Both the position numbers and the translations under genes were made by a program. Positions 42,955 to 51,654 of a stretch of 64,000 nucleotides of DNA are shown here, piece after piece. The notes below the pieces were generated by a model, which ran no database searches, had not been told where the DNA came from, and saw nothing but the letters and a program-made list of their open reading frames with translations. Origin of the DNA: Geothrix fuzhouensis. Lineage in GTDB: Bacteria; Acidobacteriota; Holophagae; Holophagales; Holophagaceae. Location of the stretch: contig NZ_JANHMQ010000002.1 of assembly GCF_024609325.1 (NCBI RefSeq), positions 682,001-746,000 of the forward strand, in the 5' to 3' direction. The stretch's first letter is position 1. Each line of letters opens with the position of its first letter.

Positions 42955-44708
42955 TCCAGCAGCTGGTAGGCGGCGACCTCGGAGACGCTGTCCAGGCGCA
43001 ACCAGCGCCCCTGGCCCAGATCCATCCACAAGCGGTGGGTAGCCGGATCCCACCAGCCCTCCCGGAAGGTATGCGGGCCCGCCAGTCGCCGGTTCCCTTT
43101 TAGCTGGGTCTGCCCAGGGCGCGACACGGCCTCGACGGACCAAATCCGGTTCAAGGTGAGGGCACCGTGGTCCAGGTGCCATCGGCCGCCCGGAAGGCGC
43201 AGGCGGCTGCCATCGGATGCCGTGACCTGATCGCCTTCGATGCGGGTGCCTGCGCCCCAGGGCGCCGTGCCTTCCCGTTCCGGGATCCAGCGGACGCCTG
43301 AAAAGGCCAGGGCCGCGCTGTCCCAGCCCACGCTCCCGAGGTCGGAGAGATCCGTGTCACCGAGCTTGATCCGGAAGGCCGAGGCCGGCGCCTGGTCGAA
43401 CGTGGGATCCACCGGCACCCAGCGGTCCCGCAGCTTCACCTCGACCCAGAAGTGCAGACCCAGGGTGTCGCCCAGGCCCACCCAGCCGGTGACGCCGCGG
43501 GCGGGGACGCCCAGGCGTCGCAGCAGGGCCACGGCGAGGACGCCGTGTTCGGTGCAGTCGCCCCGGGGCGTGCGGCAGACCTCCAGGGCAGAGGCAAAGC
43601 CCACGGTGAAATCCTTCTCGGTGATCCAGTCGAAGACAAAGGAGGTCACCCGCTTCGCCAGCTCCCAGCGCGGCAGTCCCGGGGGCAGGGCCAGGCGCTG
43701 GAGGAGGCCGTTGAAGGCTGGATCGCGAAAGGGCACCAGGGGGCTGGATGCCAGGTAGCGGGCCTCTTCCCCCGTCGGGCTGCCCGTCACCGGGAGCTGG
43801 GCGGCCTCGGCGGCACTGGGTGCCACGGCGCGCACCAGGCGCCATCGCCCCCCGGGCAGCCGGATCTGCTGGGCATCCTCCGGCAGTATGGGCACGGCGC
43901 CCTCGGCCCTCAGCGTCAGGCTCCGCAGCCAGGGCTGAAAGGGGTGGGGTGGCAGCCTCTGGAGGGTGCGCTCGAAGAAGCCTTCCGTATCGCCGGCACG
44001 GGCTTTGGGCGGGGGGAGTTCAGCGCGCTGCATCAGGATGGTGAGGCCACCCAGCTCGGTGCTCTGGCGGAGCTCGCCCGCGCTCGGGGAGATCCAGGCT
44101 TCCACTGGGGCCGTCGAGGCACCTTGGGTCTCCTGTCCGGTGAAATGCACGGCGTCCGGGAAGCCCGGCAGGGGATCGGGCCCCGCGGGTGCGAGGGTGA
44201 GGGTGCTCCATTGCTGGACGGGGAAGGAGAAGGTGATGGCCTGGATGGGCCGGCGCAGCCGGGCGGCTTCCATCAGGCGGGCGTCGAGCTCCTCGGGCCA
44301 GAGCACGGCTCCGGCGGGCACCTGGGTGCGCAGGGCGGCCCCATTCAGGGGATGGAGGCTCAGCGAGCCCGGGTCCGCCGGCGACCATTCCGCCCTGCCT
44401 TCGAAGGGCTCTTTGGACAGTTGCAGCCGCCAGGTGAAAGTCAGTGAGCCATCGGGAGCCCGCCGAGCGGTCTGGTCGACTTCCTGTCGGATCTCCTGCC
44501 CGAGACGTGAGATGGACATCCACTCGCGATTCCGCACCTCGCGGGCTTGCCCCAGGGCCTTCGCCTCCTGGGAGGCACCACCCACTTCCTGGCCACCCAC
44601 CCACTGCCGGAAAGTCCGGGTCGGAGCTTCCTGGGCGAAGAGCCGAGACCCTTGGGTGAGGAGTAGAACTCCGCTGATGGCCGCCACGAAAAGGGGGAAT
44701 GCACGCAT
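42924..44708 (-). CDS. Exported transglutaminase-like protein
   Basis: A 594-residue protein with a signal peptide (FPLFVAAISGVLLLTQG). A transglutaminase/papain-like core lies near 370-460: catalytic Cys in PRGDCTEHGVLAVALLRRLG, His in LGLHFWVEVKLRDRWVPVD and Asp in DPTFDQAP. The first 330 residues and the last 130 are strand-rich without an assigned family. Bacterial homologues are mostly periplasmic peptidases or cross-linking enzymes with unknown substrates. Confidence 0.87.
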   Translation of the reverse strand: MRAFPLFVAAISGVLLLTQGSRLFAQEAPTRTFRQWVGGQEVGGASQEAKALGQAREVRNREWMSISRLGQEIRQEVDQTARRAPDGSLTFTWRLQLSKEPFEGRAEWSPADPGSLSLHPLNGAALRTQVPAGAVLWPEELDARLMEAARLRRPIQAITFSFPVQQWSTLTLAPAGPDPLPGFPDAVHFTGQETQGASTAPVEAWISPSAGELRQSTELGGLTILMQRAELPPPKARAGDTEGFFERTLQRLPPHPFQPWLRSLTLRAEGAVPILPEDAQQIRLPGGRWRLVRAVAPSAAEAAQLPVTGSPTGEEARYLASSPLVPFRDPAFNGLLQRLALPPGLPRWELAKRVTSFVFDWITEKDFTVGFASALEVCRTPRGDCTEHGVLAVALLRRLGVPARGVTGWVGLGDTLGLHFWVEVKLRDRWVPVDPTFDQAPASAFRIKLGDTDLSDLGSVGWDSAALAFSGVRWIPEREGTAPWGAGTRIEGDQVTASDGSRLRLPGGRWHLDHGALTLNRIWSVEAVSRPGQTQLKGNRRLAGPHTFREGWWDPATHRLWMDLGQGRWLRLDSVSEVAAYQLLDQLMAPTSSS

Positions 44709-44739
44709 CCCCCCAGTCTACCGGTCCGTGGCGCGTCGA

Positions 44740-45183
44740 TCAGCCGGCCATTCCCATGGCCATGCGGAAGTGGCGCAGGCGCTCCTGGCGATGGGCCTGG
44801 CGGATGGCTCGGAGTTCGGCGGCCTTGCCCCGCTGCTCCGGCGTGAGCACGGCCTGCACCTCCTGGTGGACGGCTCTGCCCGCCAGCAGCAGGTCAAACC
44901 GGGCCGCGGAGGCCTTGTCGTGCAGCACGCGGAGCTGGGCCTCGGGCGTGGCGGGATCCTGGAGCGCGGCCCGGAGGGCGGCTTGAGCCTGCCGGGCTTT
45001 GTCCCGATGCGCCACGAGGTCGGGCCGATGCTTCTCGCGGATGGCCTGGATGCTGGTTCGCTGGGCCTCGGTGAGATTCAGGACCCTGGCCATCCAGCCA
45101 TCCCGGGGGCCCGGCGCGGGCTGGGCCAGGATGGGCATGACGGCGAGAGACAGGATCGCGAAGGGTCGGAACAGGGATGTCAT
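44740..45183 (-). CDS. Spy/CpxP-like periplasmic protein
   Basis: A 147-residue exported protein (signal peptide MTSLFRPFAILSLAVMPILA). The mature part is helical with an LTxxQ-type repeat (LNLTEAQRTSIQAI and a second LTPEQRGKAAEL), the mark of the Spy/CpxP/heavy-metal-resistance family, which act as ATP-independent chaperones or stress sensors. AAGGAG lies upstream of the ATG at 45183. No CpxAR-like system is adjacent. Confidence 0.8.
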   Translation of the reverse strand: MTSLFRPFAILSLAVMPILAQPAPGPRDGWMARVLNLTEAQRTSIQAIREKHRPDLVAHRDKARQAQAALRAALQDPATPEAQLRVLHDKASAARFDLLLAGRAVHQEVQAVLTPEQRGKAAELRAIRQAHRQERLRHFRMAMGMAG

Positions 45184-45270
45184 GGCCATCTCCTTGGCAG
45201 GCGGGCTCAGGAGCCTCGCCATGTGAGACACGGCTCCGGGGTTTCGGTTGAATCCGGGCAGACTGGATGG

Positions 45271-46008
45271 GTGCTCCGGACCTACGCCGCCATCGTGCTC
45301 AAGGCCGTGCCCTTTGCCGAGGGCGGGGCCGTGGTGTCGTTCCTTTCCGAGCATGGGGAGCGCCTGTCGGGTCTGGCCAAGGGGGTGAAGAAGCCCACGG
45401 CCAAGTGGGTGGCGGCCTTCGAGCCCCTGAGCATGGTGCGGGTGAGCTTCTTCGGGAAGGAGCAGACCGATTTGAAGCGAGTCACCCGTTGTGAGCTGGC
45501 CTTTAGCCCCCTCACCCTGGGCCACCTGGAGTGCAGCCTGGTGATGGCCTGCCTGGCGGACCTCTTCGACCGGGTGGCCAAGGAGGGTGTAGAGGATGAC
45601 CGTCTCTACCGCCTGCTCAGCGCCTGCGGACGGGCCCTCAAGGCGGACCCGGACAACGCCTTGGGGATTCTGGCCTACGCTGAGCACTGGCTGCTGCACT
45701 GCCTGGGGCTGCTGCCTCATCCGAGGGTGTGCGGGCGCTGCGGGAACGCAACCGCGCCCCTGGCCCTCCTCAGCCAGGACCACGGCTGGTGTTGCAGGGA
45801 ATGCACCCCGGTGGATCCGACGGAGGCCTTGCCGCCCGGAGCCCGGGAACACTTGCGCCGACTTAGGGCCGGGGGCGCGGAGGTCGCACCCCGGCCGGAT
45901 CCCGCCGACGAGGCCCAGACTGCCATCACCGCCCTCCTGCGGGCCCGCCTGCTCCAGGAACTGGGGGGTGGTCTGCGGAGCTACGACGTGCTCTGGCGGA
46001 CACTCTAA
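45271..46008 (+). CDS. recO: DNA repair protein RecO
   Basis: RecO helps RecR load RecA onto SSB-coated DNA. The 245-residue protein has the OB-fold opening TYAAIVLKAVPFAEGGAVVSFL, helical centre ECSLVMACLADLFDRV, and a zinc finger CGRCGN ... CCREC near residues 155-180. The start is GTG at 45271 with only a weak site (GGATGG); an upstream open frame adds no RecO-like sequence. It is followed after a few dozen bases by the chemoreceptor-like gene. Confidence 0.9.
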   Translation: MLRTYAAIVLKAVPFAEGGAVVSFLSEHGERLSGLAKGVKKPTAKWVAAFEPLSMVRVSFFGKEQTDLKRVTRCELAFSPLTLGHLECSLVMACLADLFDRVAKEGVEDDRLYRLLSACGRALKADPDNALGILAYAEHWLLHCLGLLPHPRVCGRCGNATAPLALLSQDHGWCCRECTPVDPTEALPPGAREHLRRLRAGGAEVAPRPDPADEAQTAITALLRARLLQELGGGLRSYDVLWRTL

Positions 46009-46086
46009 TACTTGGCCAGGAAGGCCCGCGAGCCGATGAAGTGCCAAGACTTGAGGGGGCGCATGCGGCTGGGAGGCTACTTCATG

Positions 46087-48621
46087 AGATACGGTGCGAT
46101 CCGCCGCTGGGTGGTGGATCTCGCTGTGCTCCCCATCATGGGGGCCTCGGCCTACCTCCTGGTCAGGCACGCCGCCTCACTGCGGCCGCTGGAAGCCGCC
46201 ATCCTGATGATGGCGGTCGCAGGGTTAGTCTTGCTGGGGCGCCGGTGGTACGCCTGGCAACGCAGCCTCGCACCGGAGAGCCTCCTGTCCGACTGGGCCA
46301 GCCGCATCCTCCGGGGCGACCGCGCACCGCTGAGACTGCCGATGGACCTGGGGAAGGAGGCCCGGCAGGTGGTGGGAGCCTTCAATGCGCTTCTGGGGGA
46401 AAGCCGCCGGACCGAAGAACGCCTGGAGTCCCTCCACCAGGGGGTCATCCGGGAATGGGCCGAGTTGGACGCACTGCTGGCGCAGATCCAGCAGCAGTCG
46501 AGTGCGGATCGGGCGGCCCGGGCCACGGCCGGGGAACGGCTGGCGACCTACGGCCAGGAACTTCGGCAGGCCATGGAGGGCTCCCTGAAGTTCGACCAAA
46601 TCGGATTGGAACAGCGGCTCAGGGCCGGGCAGCACCGCTTCCAGGGTCAGGCCTTCAGGACCGCTCTGGAGCAGGCGCAGACTCGGTTGGTTCAGGTCGA
46701 GACCTTGCTGAAGGAACTGCAAGGTACCTTCCCCCGCCTGCAGGAGGAGGAAGATGCGCTAGGCCGGTTGGCGGATGTTGGCGTCCGTCAGGGCGCATGC
46801 CTGGATCTGGCGGTCAAAGGCCTGGCGGCCCATACACCCAGGCTGCTGGAGGAAACAAAGGTCCGGGCGGAGCAACTGCGGCGGTTCCGGACCTCCGCTG
46901 ACGACTTGCGGGACCAGGCGGGAGCCCTGGTCCGGCGCCTGGAGGCCTTCCGACTCGAATCGCAACGGCGCATTCAATCCTTCGGGGACGCGCAGGCGGC
47001 CATTCATACCATCGGCCAGGCAGCTCAACAGACGAGACTGCTCGCGGTGAACGCTGCGATTCTGGCCCAGCAGGGCGGCGGCGGGGGCGGCATGCAGGCC
47101 ATCGGGGCGCGCCTCCGCGGCCTGGCCGACCAGACCTCCCAGGGCGCTGGGGATTTGGAGCGCGCTCTGGATGCGCACCAACTGGGTATCGAGCGGGAGA
47201 GCACTGGGCTGTGGGATCTCCAGGAGGTGACTCAGCGGCTGGGAGCGGGTATCCAGGAACTCCTCCATGTGGCGGCCCACCTGGATCAGCAAGGACAGGA
47301 TCTGGAACGCTCGCTGGAAACCCATGTCGGGCTGGTGGACCAGGTACGGCAGGACTCCGAACGGGCGGAACAATCCCTCCTCGTGGTCAGCGAACGCTCG
47401 GTGGCCATCCAGGCCGCCCTGAGCCGCCAATGGAGCGTGGAGGCCAAGGCGGCCGTCGAGGTGGATCAGCTGTTCCGCACTGGCAAGCGCATGGCCGAAG
47501 TGGGTCGCGAACTTTCCCAGCTCAGTCGGAAGAATGCCGAGGAGATCTGGGAGATCCTCGGGGGGCACCAGACCTTGCGGCAGAGCGAGGCCTACCGTCA
47601 GATCGCTTCCGGTGATCTGACCCGCCTGCTGGGACCGGACGGAGTCACGGATTCCATCTGGAATCGCACCACCTGGGCCCGCGCCCAACGCCATGCCCGC
47701 CTGGTGGAGGCGGAAGGTCCGTTGCAGCCCCTTGGCCGCCTGGACCCGGTGGGCGGGGTGCGGCTGCTCCTGCTCAATCTGGATGCTCTCGATCGGCCCG
47801 AGCCGTCTGCCGTCGGAGGCTGGTCCTGTGATTCGGAGGGCCGGGTGTGGCAGTTGGAATTGATCGAGGGTTTGAGGACCGAAACGCACAGGCTCGCGTT
47901 GCAGGAGGTCATTCGGGAGAGCCCCCTGGAATCCTGTCTGCCGGGAACGAATGTGCGGGTCTCCGCCCAAGGCATCGAACTCCGCCTGCCTTTTCCCTAT
48001 CCGGGCCTTCCCCTATTCCTGGCAGGCCTCGGGCTGGAGATGCCTGTGGATCCCGCGGAATGGAGCGCCCCGATCAGGGGGGTGGGAACGAAAGTGGTCC
48101 CCCTGCAGCGGCTCCTCTGGTGCGGCCCGGACATGGATCCCGCACAGCGGTCGGGGCTCATGCGCCTGGTCCATGCCTGGTTGCGGGACGATCCCCAGCA
48201 CGAGAGCTTCATGCCGTGGCTTCCCTATGAGGGGTCCCGCCCGCCCTGTCCCTGGTTGACTGAGCATGAGGCGGGAGACTGTCTCGAAGGGCGGCCGAAG
48301 GTCCGCTGCGTGGGCCTGGCTGCTGATCCCACCGCCCTTCACCCGCTGCGTGATCGGTTAGTCCAGGCTGGGGCGGAGGAAGGGGACGGGGGTGCCATTC
48401 TCTGCGTCACCAGTCTCGGTCATGACCATCCAGAAGCCTTGCTCTTGAGGCTCTTCCAGTCAGGAGCAGGCCTGGCGGATTCCACCCATTCCGAGCTGGC
48501 GCCCTTCCGCACCCGCTTCTATCGGGACGTACTGGGCGGCGTGGATGGCAATCCCTATCGGGCGGCCTGGACCCTGTTGGAAGACCTCCAGCGGAAGGGT
48601 TGGGCCCTTCCGCTTCCCTAG
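46087..48621 (+). CDS. Chemoreceptor-like membrane coiled-coil protein
   Basis: An 844-residue protein with two N-terminal membrane segments (about 11-30 and 37-55), a HAMP-like segment, and long coiled coils to about residue 510. In the middle, QTRLLAVNAAILAQQGGGGG aligns with the chemoreceptor signalling tip (QTNLLALNAAIEAARAG), but the usual Glu-Ala run is replaced by Gly, so CheA/CheW contact may be altered. The last 330 residues form a soluble region with no family I can name. I use ATG 46087 because GGGAGG lies seven bases upstream; ATG 46063 is also possible. No che genes are nearby. Confidence 0.72.
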   Translation, partial: RYGAIRRWVVDLAVLPIMGASAYLLVRHAASLRPLEAAILMMAVAGLVLLGRRWYAWQRSLAPESLLSDWASRILRGDRAPLRLPMDLGKEARQVVGAFNALLGESRRTEERLESLHQGVIREWAELDALLAQIQQQSSADRAARATAGERLATYGQELRQAMEGSLKFDQIGLEQRLRAGQHRFQGQAFRTALEQAQTRLVQVETLLKELQGTFPRLQEEEDALGRLADVGVRQGACLDLAVKGLAAHTPRLLEETKVRAEQLRRFRTSADDLRDQAGALVRRLEAFRLESQRRIQSFGDAQAAIHTIGQAAQQTRLLAVNAAILAQQGGGGGGMQAIGARLRGLADQTSQGAGDLERALDAHQLGIERESTGLWDLQEVTQRLGAGIQELLHVAAHLDQQGQDLERSLETHVGLVDQVRQDSERAEQSLLVVSERSVAIQAALSRQWSVEAKAAVEVDQLFRTGKRMAEVGRELSQLSRKNAEEIWEILGGHQTLRQSEAYRQIASGDLTRLLGPDGVTDSIWNRTTWARAQRHARLVEAEGPLQPLGRLDPVGGVRLLLLNLDALDRPEPSAVGGWSCDSEGRVWQLELIEGLRTETHRLALQEVIRESPLESCLPGTNVRVSAQGIELRLPFPYPGLPLFLAGLGLEMPVDPAEWSAPIRGVGTKVVPLQRLLWCGPDMDPAQRSGLMRLVHAWLRDDPQHESFMPWLPYEGSRPPCPWLTEHEAGDCLEGRPKVRCVGLAADPTALHPLRDRLVQAGAEEGDGGAILCVTSLGHDHPEALLLRLFQSGAGLADSTHSELAPFRTRFYRDVLGGVDGNPYRAAWTLLEDLQRKGWALPLP

Positions 48622-48823
48622 TGCTGCTGCGTTCGTGAAGCTCCGAATGACCCGCATGGGGTTGACAGCGGCGCCGCCGCGCCGATACCTGATGCAAGCG
48701 ATCTTTGGACCTCCTCCAGACGGTGTGTGATCCAGGGCCCGGGATTGCCACCAACCGATGTTCGCCGCTTGCGGCGGGCCTGGGTTCTGCGGGAGGCCAC
48801 AGGCGCCACCCACAGGAGATCCC

Positions 48824-49576
48824 ATGTCCATCCTCGCGCTCCGGCGCGGCCGGGGGCCTGCCTTCCCGGACCTGCCGCCCACCCTTCAGCCGCATGCCAT
48901 CCTCGCTGCGGCGCCACCTTCCGATACCCTCCGCGCCGCCTCGCTGTCCGCTCTGACGTACCTCCTGCTTGCAGGCGGAGCGGTGATCCTCGCGTCCTTC
49001 GGGCCGAAGGCCATCCTGGCGCCAGTTCTCCCGCCCGCCCCTCCCTGGAGGCCCGTGGAATTGGACGGGCCCCCGCGCACCCGTCCGGTCGAACGGGTGA
49101 TCCCCACGGTCGCAGGGGGCACCGGAAGCGGGACCGTCGCAGCCCCTTCCGGCACGTCTCCGAGGGCGGATCCGGATGAGGCCGCGGCGGGCCTGCCCAC
49201 GGTCGATCGTTCCTCAGAGGTCCCTGTGGATGGGCCTGCGCTTCCAGGGCCCGTCGTCCCGGCTTCCGGTGCCGCCGTGCCTGCTTCCGGTCCGGTGATC
49301 CACGACTTCTCCGCCACGGCCCCGGCGGTCCTCCGCCAGGTGGATCCCCTCTATCCGGATCTGGCTCGCCGGGCCCACGTCCAGGGCACCGTGGTGCTGC
49401 TGATGGTGGTGGACGAGGCGGGCGTACCCATCCAGGTGCGAGTGCTGGACGGCCCTCCGGCCCTCCAGGAGGCCGCCCTCCACGCGGCCCGCCAGTGGCG
49501 CTTCGAGCCAGCCCGCATGGACGGGCGGGCGGTCGCCGCCAGTTTCCGGCTCACCCTGAACTTCCGCCTGCGGTGA
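48824..49576 (+). CDS. TonB-family energy transducer
   Basis: A 250-residue protein with one membrane anchor near residues 38-58 (LSALTYLLLAGGAVILASF), a Pro-rich periplasmic linker, and a C-terminal TonB domain (RQVDPLYPDLARRAHVQGTV, then QWRFEPARMDG). TonB passes the proton-motive force to outer-membrane receptors. CAGGAGAT lies just before the ATG. It is followed seven bases later by exbD; no exbB gene is adjacent. Confidence 0.88.
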   Translation: MSILALRRGRGPAFPDLPPTLQPHAILAAAPPSDTLRAASLSALTYLLLAGGAVILASFGPKAILAPVLPPAPPWRPVELDGPPRTRPVERVIPTVAGGTGSGTVAAPSGTSPRADPDEAAAGLPTVDRSSEVPVDGPALPGPVVPASGAAVPASGPVIHDFSATAPAVLRQVDPLYPDLARRAHVQGTVVLLMVVDEAGVPIQVRVLDGPPALQEAALHAARQWRFEPARMDGRAVAASFRLTLNFRLR

Positions 49577-49583
49577 GGGCGCC

Positions 49584-49958
49584 ATGGCCACGGAGCTTCG
49601 ACGCGACATCAACATCACGCCCCTGGTGGACATCGTGCTTGTCCTCCTGATCGTCTTCATCGTCCTGGTGCCGGTGGTGCCCCGGGCCCTCGACGCCGCC
49701 CTCCCAGGCGGCGCCGGGGCTGGAGCACCCGGGCCGCTCCTGCGTCTTACGCTGGCTGCGGACGGTTCCCTGGATCTGGACGGGACGTCCATCACCCTGG
49801 CGGAGCTGTCCGGACGGTTGCGTTCAACGACGGGGAAGGTGGTCCTGCGGGTTCATCCCTCCTTGCCGCTGCGCCGGGCGACCGGGGTCCTGGATGCCCT
49901 CAAGGCCGCCCGTCCGGAGGTGGTGCCCGCCCTGGTCGCCACCCCGGAGAAGACCTAG
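49584..49958 (+). CDS. exbD: ExbD/TolR-family protein
   Basis: A 124-residue protein with a single N-terminal membrane helix in RDINITPLVDIVLVLLIVFI, including the conserved Asp that carries protons, and a small periplasmic domain. ExbD works with ExbB as a stator that energises TonB. The gene directly follows tonB, and its stop lies only about 17 bases before the start of the RNase P RNA. The ExbB partner must be encoded elsewhere. Confidence 0.9.
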   Translation: MATELRRDINITPLVDIVLVLLIVFIVLVPVVPRALDAALPGGAGAGAPGPLLRLTLAADGSLDLDGTSITLAELSGRLRSTTGKVVLRVHPSLPLRRATGVLDALKAARPEVVPALVATPEKT

Positions 49959-49975
49959 ACCGTGCTAGCCTCAAA

Positions 49976-50346
49976 CCTGTGGATCAGGGCGTCGCTGCTC
50001 GCAAGGGCAGAGGAAAGTCCGGGCTCCACAGGGTGCTGGGCCTGGTAACACCAGGGCGGGGTGACCCGACGGAAAGTGCAACAGAGAGCAAACCGCCGAT
50101 GGCCGGTCAGTGGAAACACAGGCCGGATCAGGTAAGGGTGAAACGGTGGGGTAAGAGCCCACCGCCGGACTGGCAACAGGACGGGCACGGCAAACCCCCC
50201 AGGGAGCAAGACCAAATAGGCCGGCGCACCGCGCAAGCGGCGAGGGTTGACCCGACCGAGCCGGCGGGTAGGTCGCTTGAGTTGGATGGCGACATCCATC
50301 CCAGAGGAATGACGCTCCACGACAGAACCCGGCTTACCGATCCACC
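49976..50346 (+). ncRNA. rnpB: RNase P RNA, type A
   Basis: The catalytic RNA that removes 5' leaders from pre-tRNAs. All conserved blocks are visible: GAGGAAAGTCCGGGCTCC near the 5' end, ACAGAGAGCAAACCGCCGATGG, GGTAAGGGTGAAA, GCAAGACCAAATAGG, and ACGACAGAACCCGGCTTA near the 3' end. Helix P1 is GTGGATC paired with GATCCAC. Ends are set from P1 and may be off by a few bases. A terminator hairpin and a block of family B repeats follow. Confidence 0.95.
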
Positions 50347-50348
50347 AC

Positions 50349-50366
50349 GGCCCCCGCAAGGGGGCC
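50349..50366 (+). terminator. Hairpin after rnpB
   Basis: GGCCCCC (50349-50355) pairs with GGGGGCC (50360-50366) around GCAA, right after helix P1. It is followed by CGCTTATATCC rather than a T-run. Confidence 0.65.
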
Positions 50367-50700
50367 GCGCTTATATCCTCCGGGGGTCCCCCTCGCAACG
50401 CATGCGTTGCGAGGACCTAAGGGCGCGCTGCGCGCCTCCACGTGACACGACGCTTCGCGTCGTTCCCACTCGCCTTTGGCTCGTGGACGTGGAGCCTCCC
50501 CCCGGACCCCCGCGCTCAACCCGGCGAAGCCGGGCTTCGCTTTGCACCGTCAATCGGAGATCTGTGCTGCGTCTCCACGGGAGACGCGCCCTGCGTGGCT
50601 CACACTTGCCTTCAACTCGTGGGGATGGAACCTCCCACCGGAGGCCCCTCAAGGGGCTTCGCTTTTCTGCGGTTCCGGCATCGGCTAGGCTATCTCTGTT
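50367..50700 (+). repeat. Family B composite element B1, two units
   Basis: This fills most of the 530-base gap between rnpB and the next gene. It begins with a perfect 24-base palindrome at 50391-50414 whose core is GCAACGCATGCGTTGC. Then come hairpins CGACGC-TTC-GCGTCG (50448-50462), CCACTCGCC-TTT-GGCTCGTGG (50466-50486) and CCCGGC-GAA-GCCGGG (50520-50534). A second unit has GCGTCTCC-ACG-GGAGACGC (50569-50587) and GCCCC-TCAA-GGGGC (50644-50657). The 33-base stretch 50467-50499 matches 50603-50635 at 25 of 33 positions, showing the units are related. No protein gene fits here, and 50700-50878 holds nothing recognisable. Confidence 0.8.
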
Positions 50701-50878
50701 CTCTGGATAGGCCTCTGACTCACACCCTCCATCCCCGCGGTGGCACGCCTGGACTTGGCGTCGTAGCCCTGCGCCTCGGCTGACCCAAGGGCGCGACAGC
50801 GTCGTGTTTGTCAGATTTTTCAGGTCGCGGCACCGCCGATCATTCTTGAGGCGGCCAGCCAGACCTGTTCCTTCGGAG

Positions 50879-51640
50879 ATGTCCGTGTTCCAAGACCTGA
50901 CCAGCCTGGCCCGCCGCCTTGAGCGCGCCCAGGCGTTTCAGAACGAGCGCTTCAACCAGGCCGCCGGTGGCCGCAGCCTCCCCGTGGGCGGCGGCTTCGC
51001 CCACTTCCGCGGTGAAGGCCACCCCCTCAACCAAGCGCTGGGGCTCATCGAAGCTGTGACCGAGCCGGATCTGAAGGCCGTCGAAGCCTTCCTCGGCGCC
51101 CCCACCGTGCTGGAACTGAGCCCTGGCGCTGATCCCTCCCTGTGGCCGCTGTTGGCCCGGCGGGGGTATCGTCTCCATCAGTTTCAGCAGCTGTGGATGC
51201 GACCCCTCTGCGAAGTCGAGCCAACACCATTGCCCACCATACGGATTGCCGGGCCTGGGGAAGTGTCCCTCTTCAATCGGATTGTCAGCGCAGGTTTCCT
51301 GGAGCGCGATGACTGGTCCGACCTGGAGCCACCTTTCGAAGCTTCCCTTGAGGTGGACGACGCCTGGGGCTTCCTCGCGTTCGTGAACGGGGAACCCGCC
51401 GGCGGCGGCATGCTGGGGATTGTGGATGGCGTGGCACTGTTGTCAGGCGATGGCGTGCTCCCCCGCTACCGGGGCCGGGGCCTGCAGAGGGCCCTCATCC
51501 GCGCACGTCTGGCCTTCGCCCGGGAACGGGGTGGTGACCTGGCCTGCGCTTCCACGGCTCCGGGTACTGCCAGCCAGCGCTCCTATGAGGCCTGCGGTTT
51601 TCGCGTGGCCTATCCCAAGGTGGAGATGGCGCGGGACTGA
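50879..51640 (+). CDS. GNAT-family acetyltransferase
   Basis: A 253-residue protein. The GNAT acetyl-CoA site is in the C-terminal half: VLPRYRGRGLQRALIRARLAFARERG, then SQRSYEACGFRVAY. The N-terminal 130 residues form a second, degenerate GNAT-like half with no clear acetyl-CoA loop, as in other two-lobed GNAT proteins. The substrate is unknown. I start at ATG 50879 (MSVFQDLTSLARRL). It runs in the same direction as the MFS gene, 14 bases upstream of it. Confidence 0.83.
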   Translation: MSVFQDLTSLARRLERAQAFQNERFNQAAGGRSLPVGGGFAHFRGEGHPLNQALGLIEAVTEPDLKAVEAFLGAPTVLELSPGADPSLWPLLARRGYRLHQFQQLWMRPLCEVEPTPLPTIRIAGPGEVSLFNRIVSAGFLERDDWSDLEPPFEASLEVDDAWGFLAFVNGEPAGGGMLGIVDGVALLSGDGVLPRYRGRGLQRALIRARLAFARERGGDLACASTAPGTASQRSYEACGFRVAYPKVEMARD

Positions 51641-51654
51641 CGCGATAGTGGGGG

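Noticed and set aside
50371-50783. Several open frames of 60-110 codons behind rnpB
   Set aside because: They are Arg/Pro/Gly-rich translations of the family B hairpins and have no ribosome sites or conserved features.
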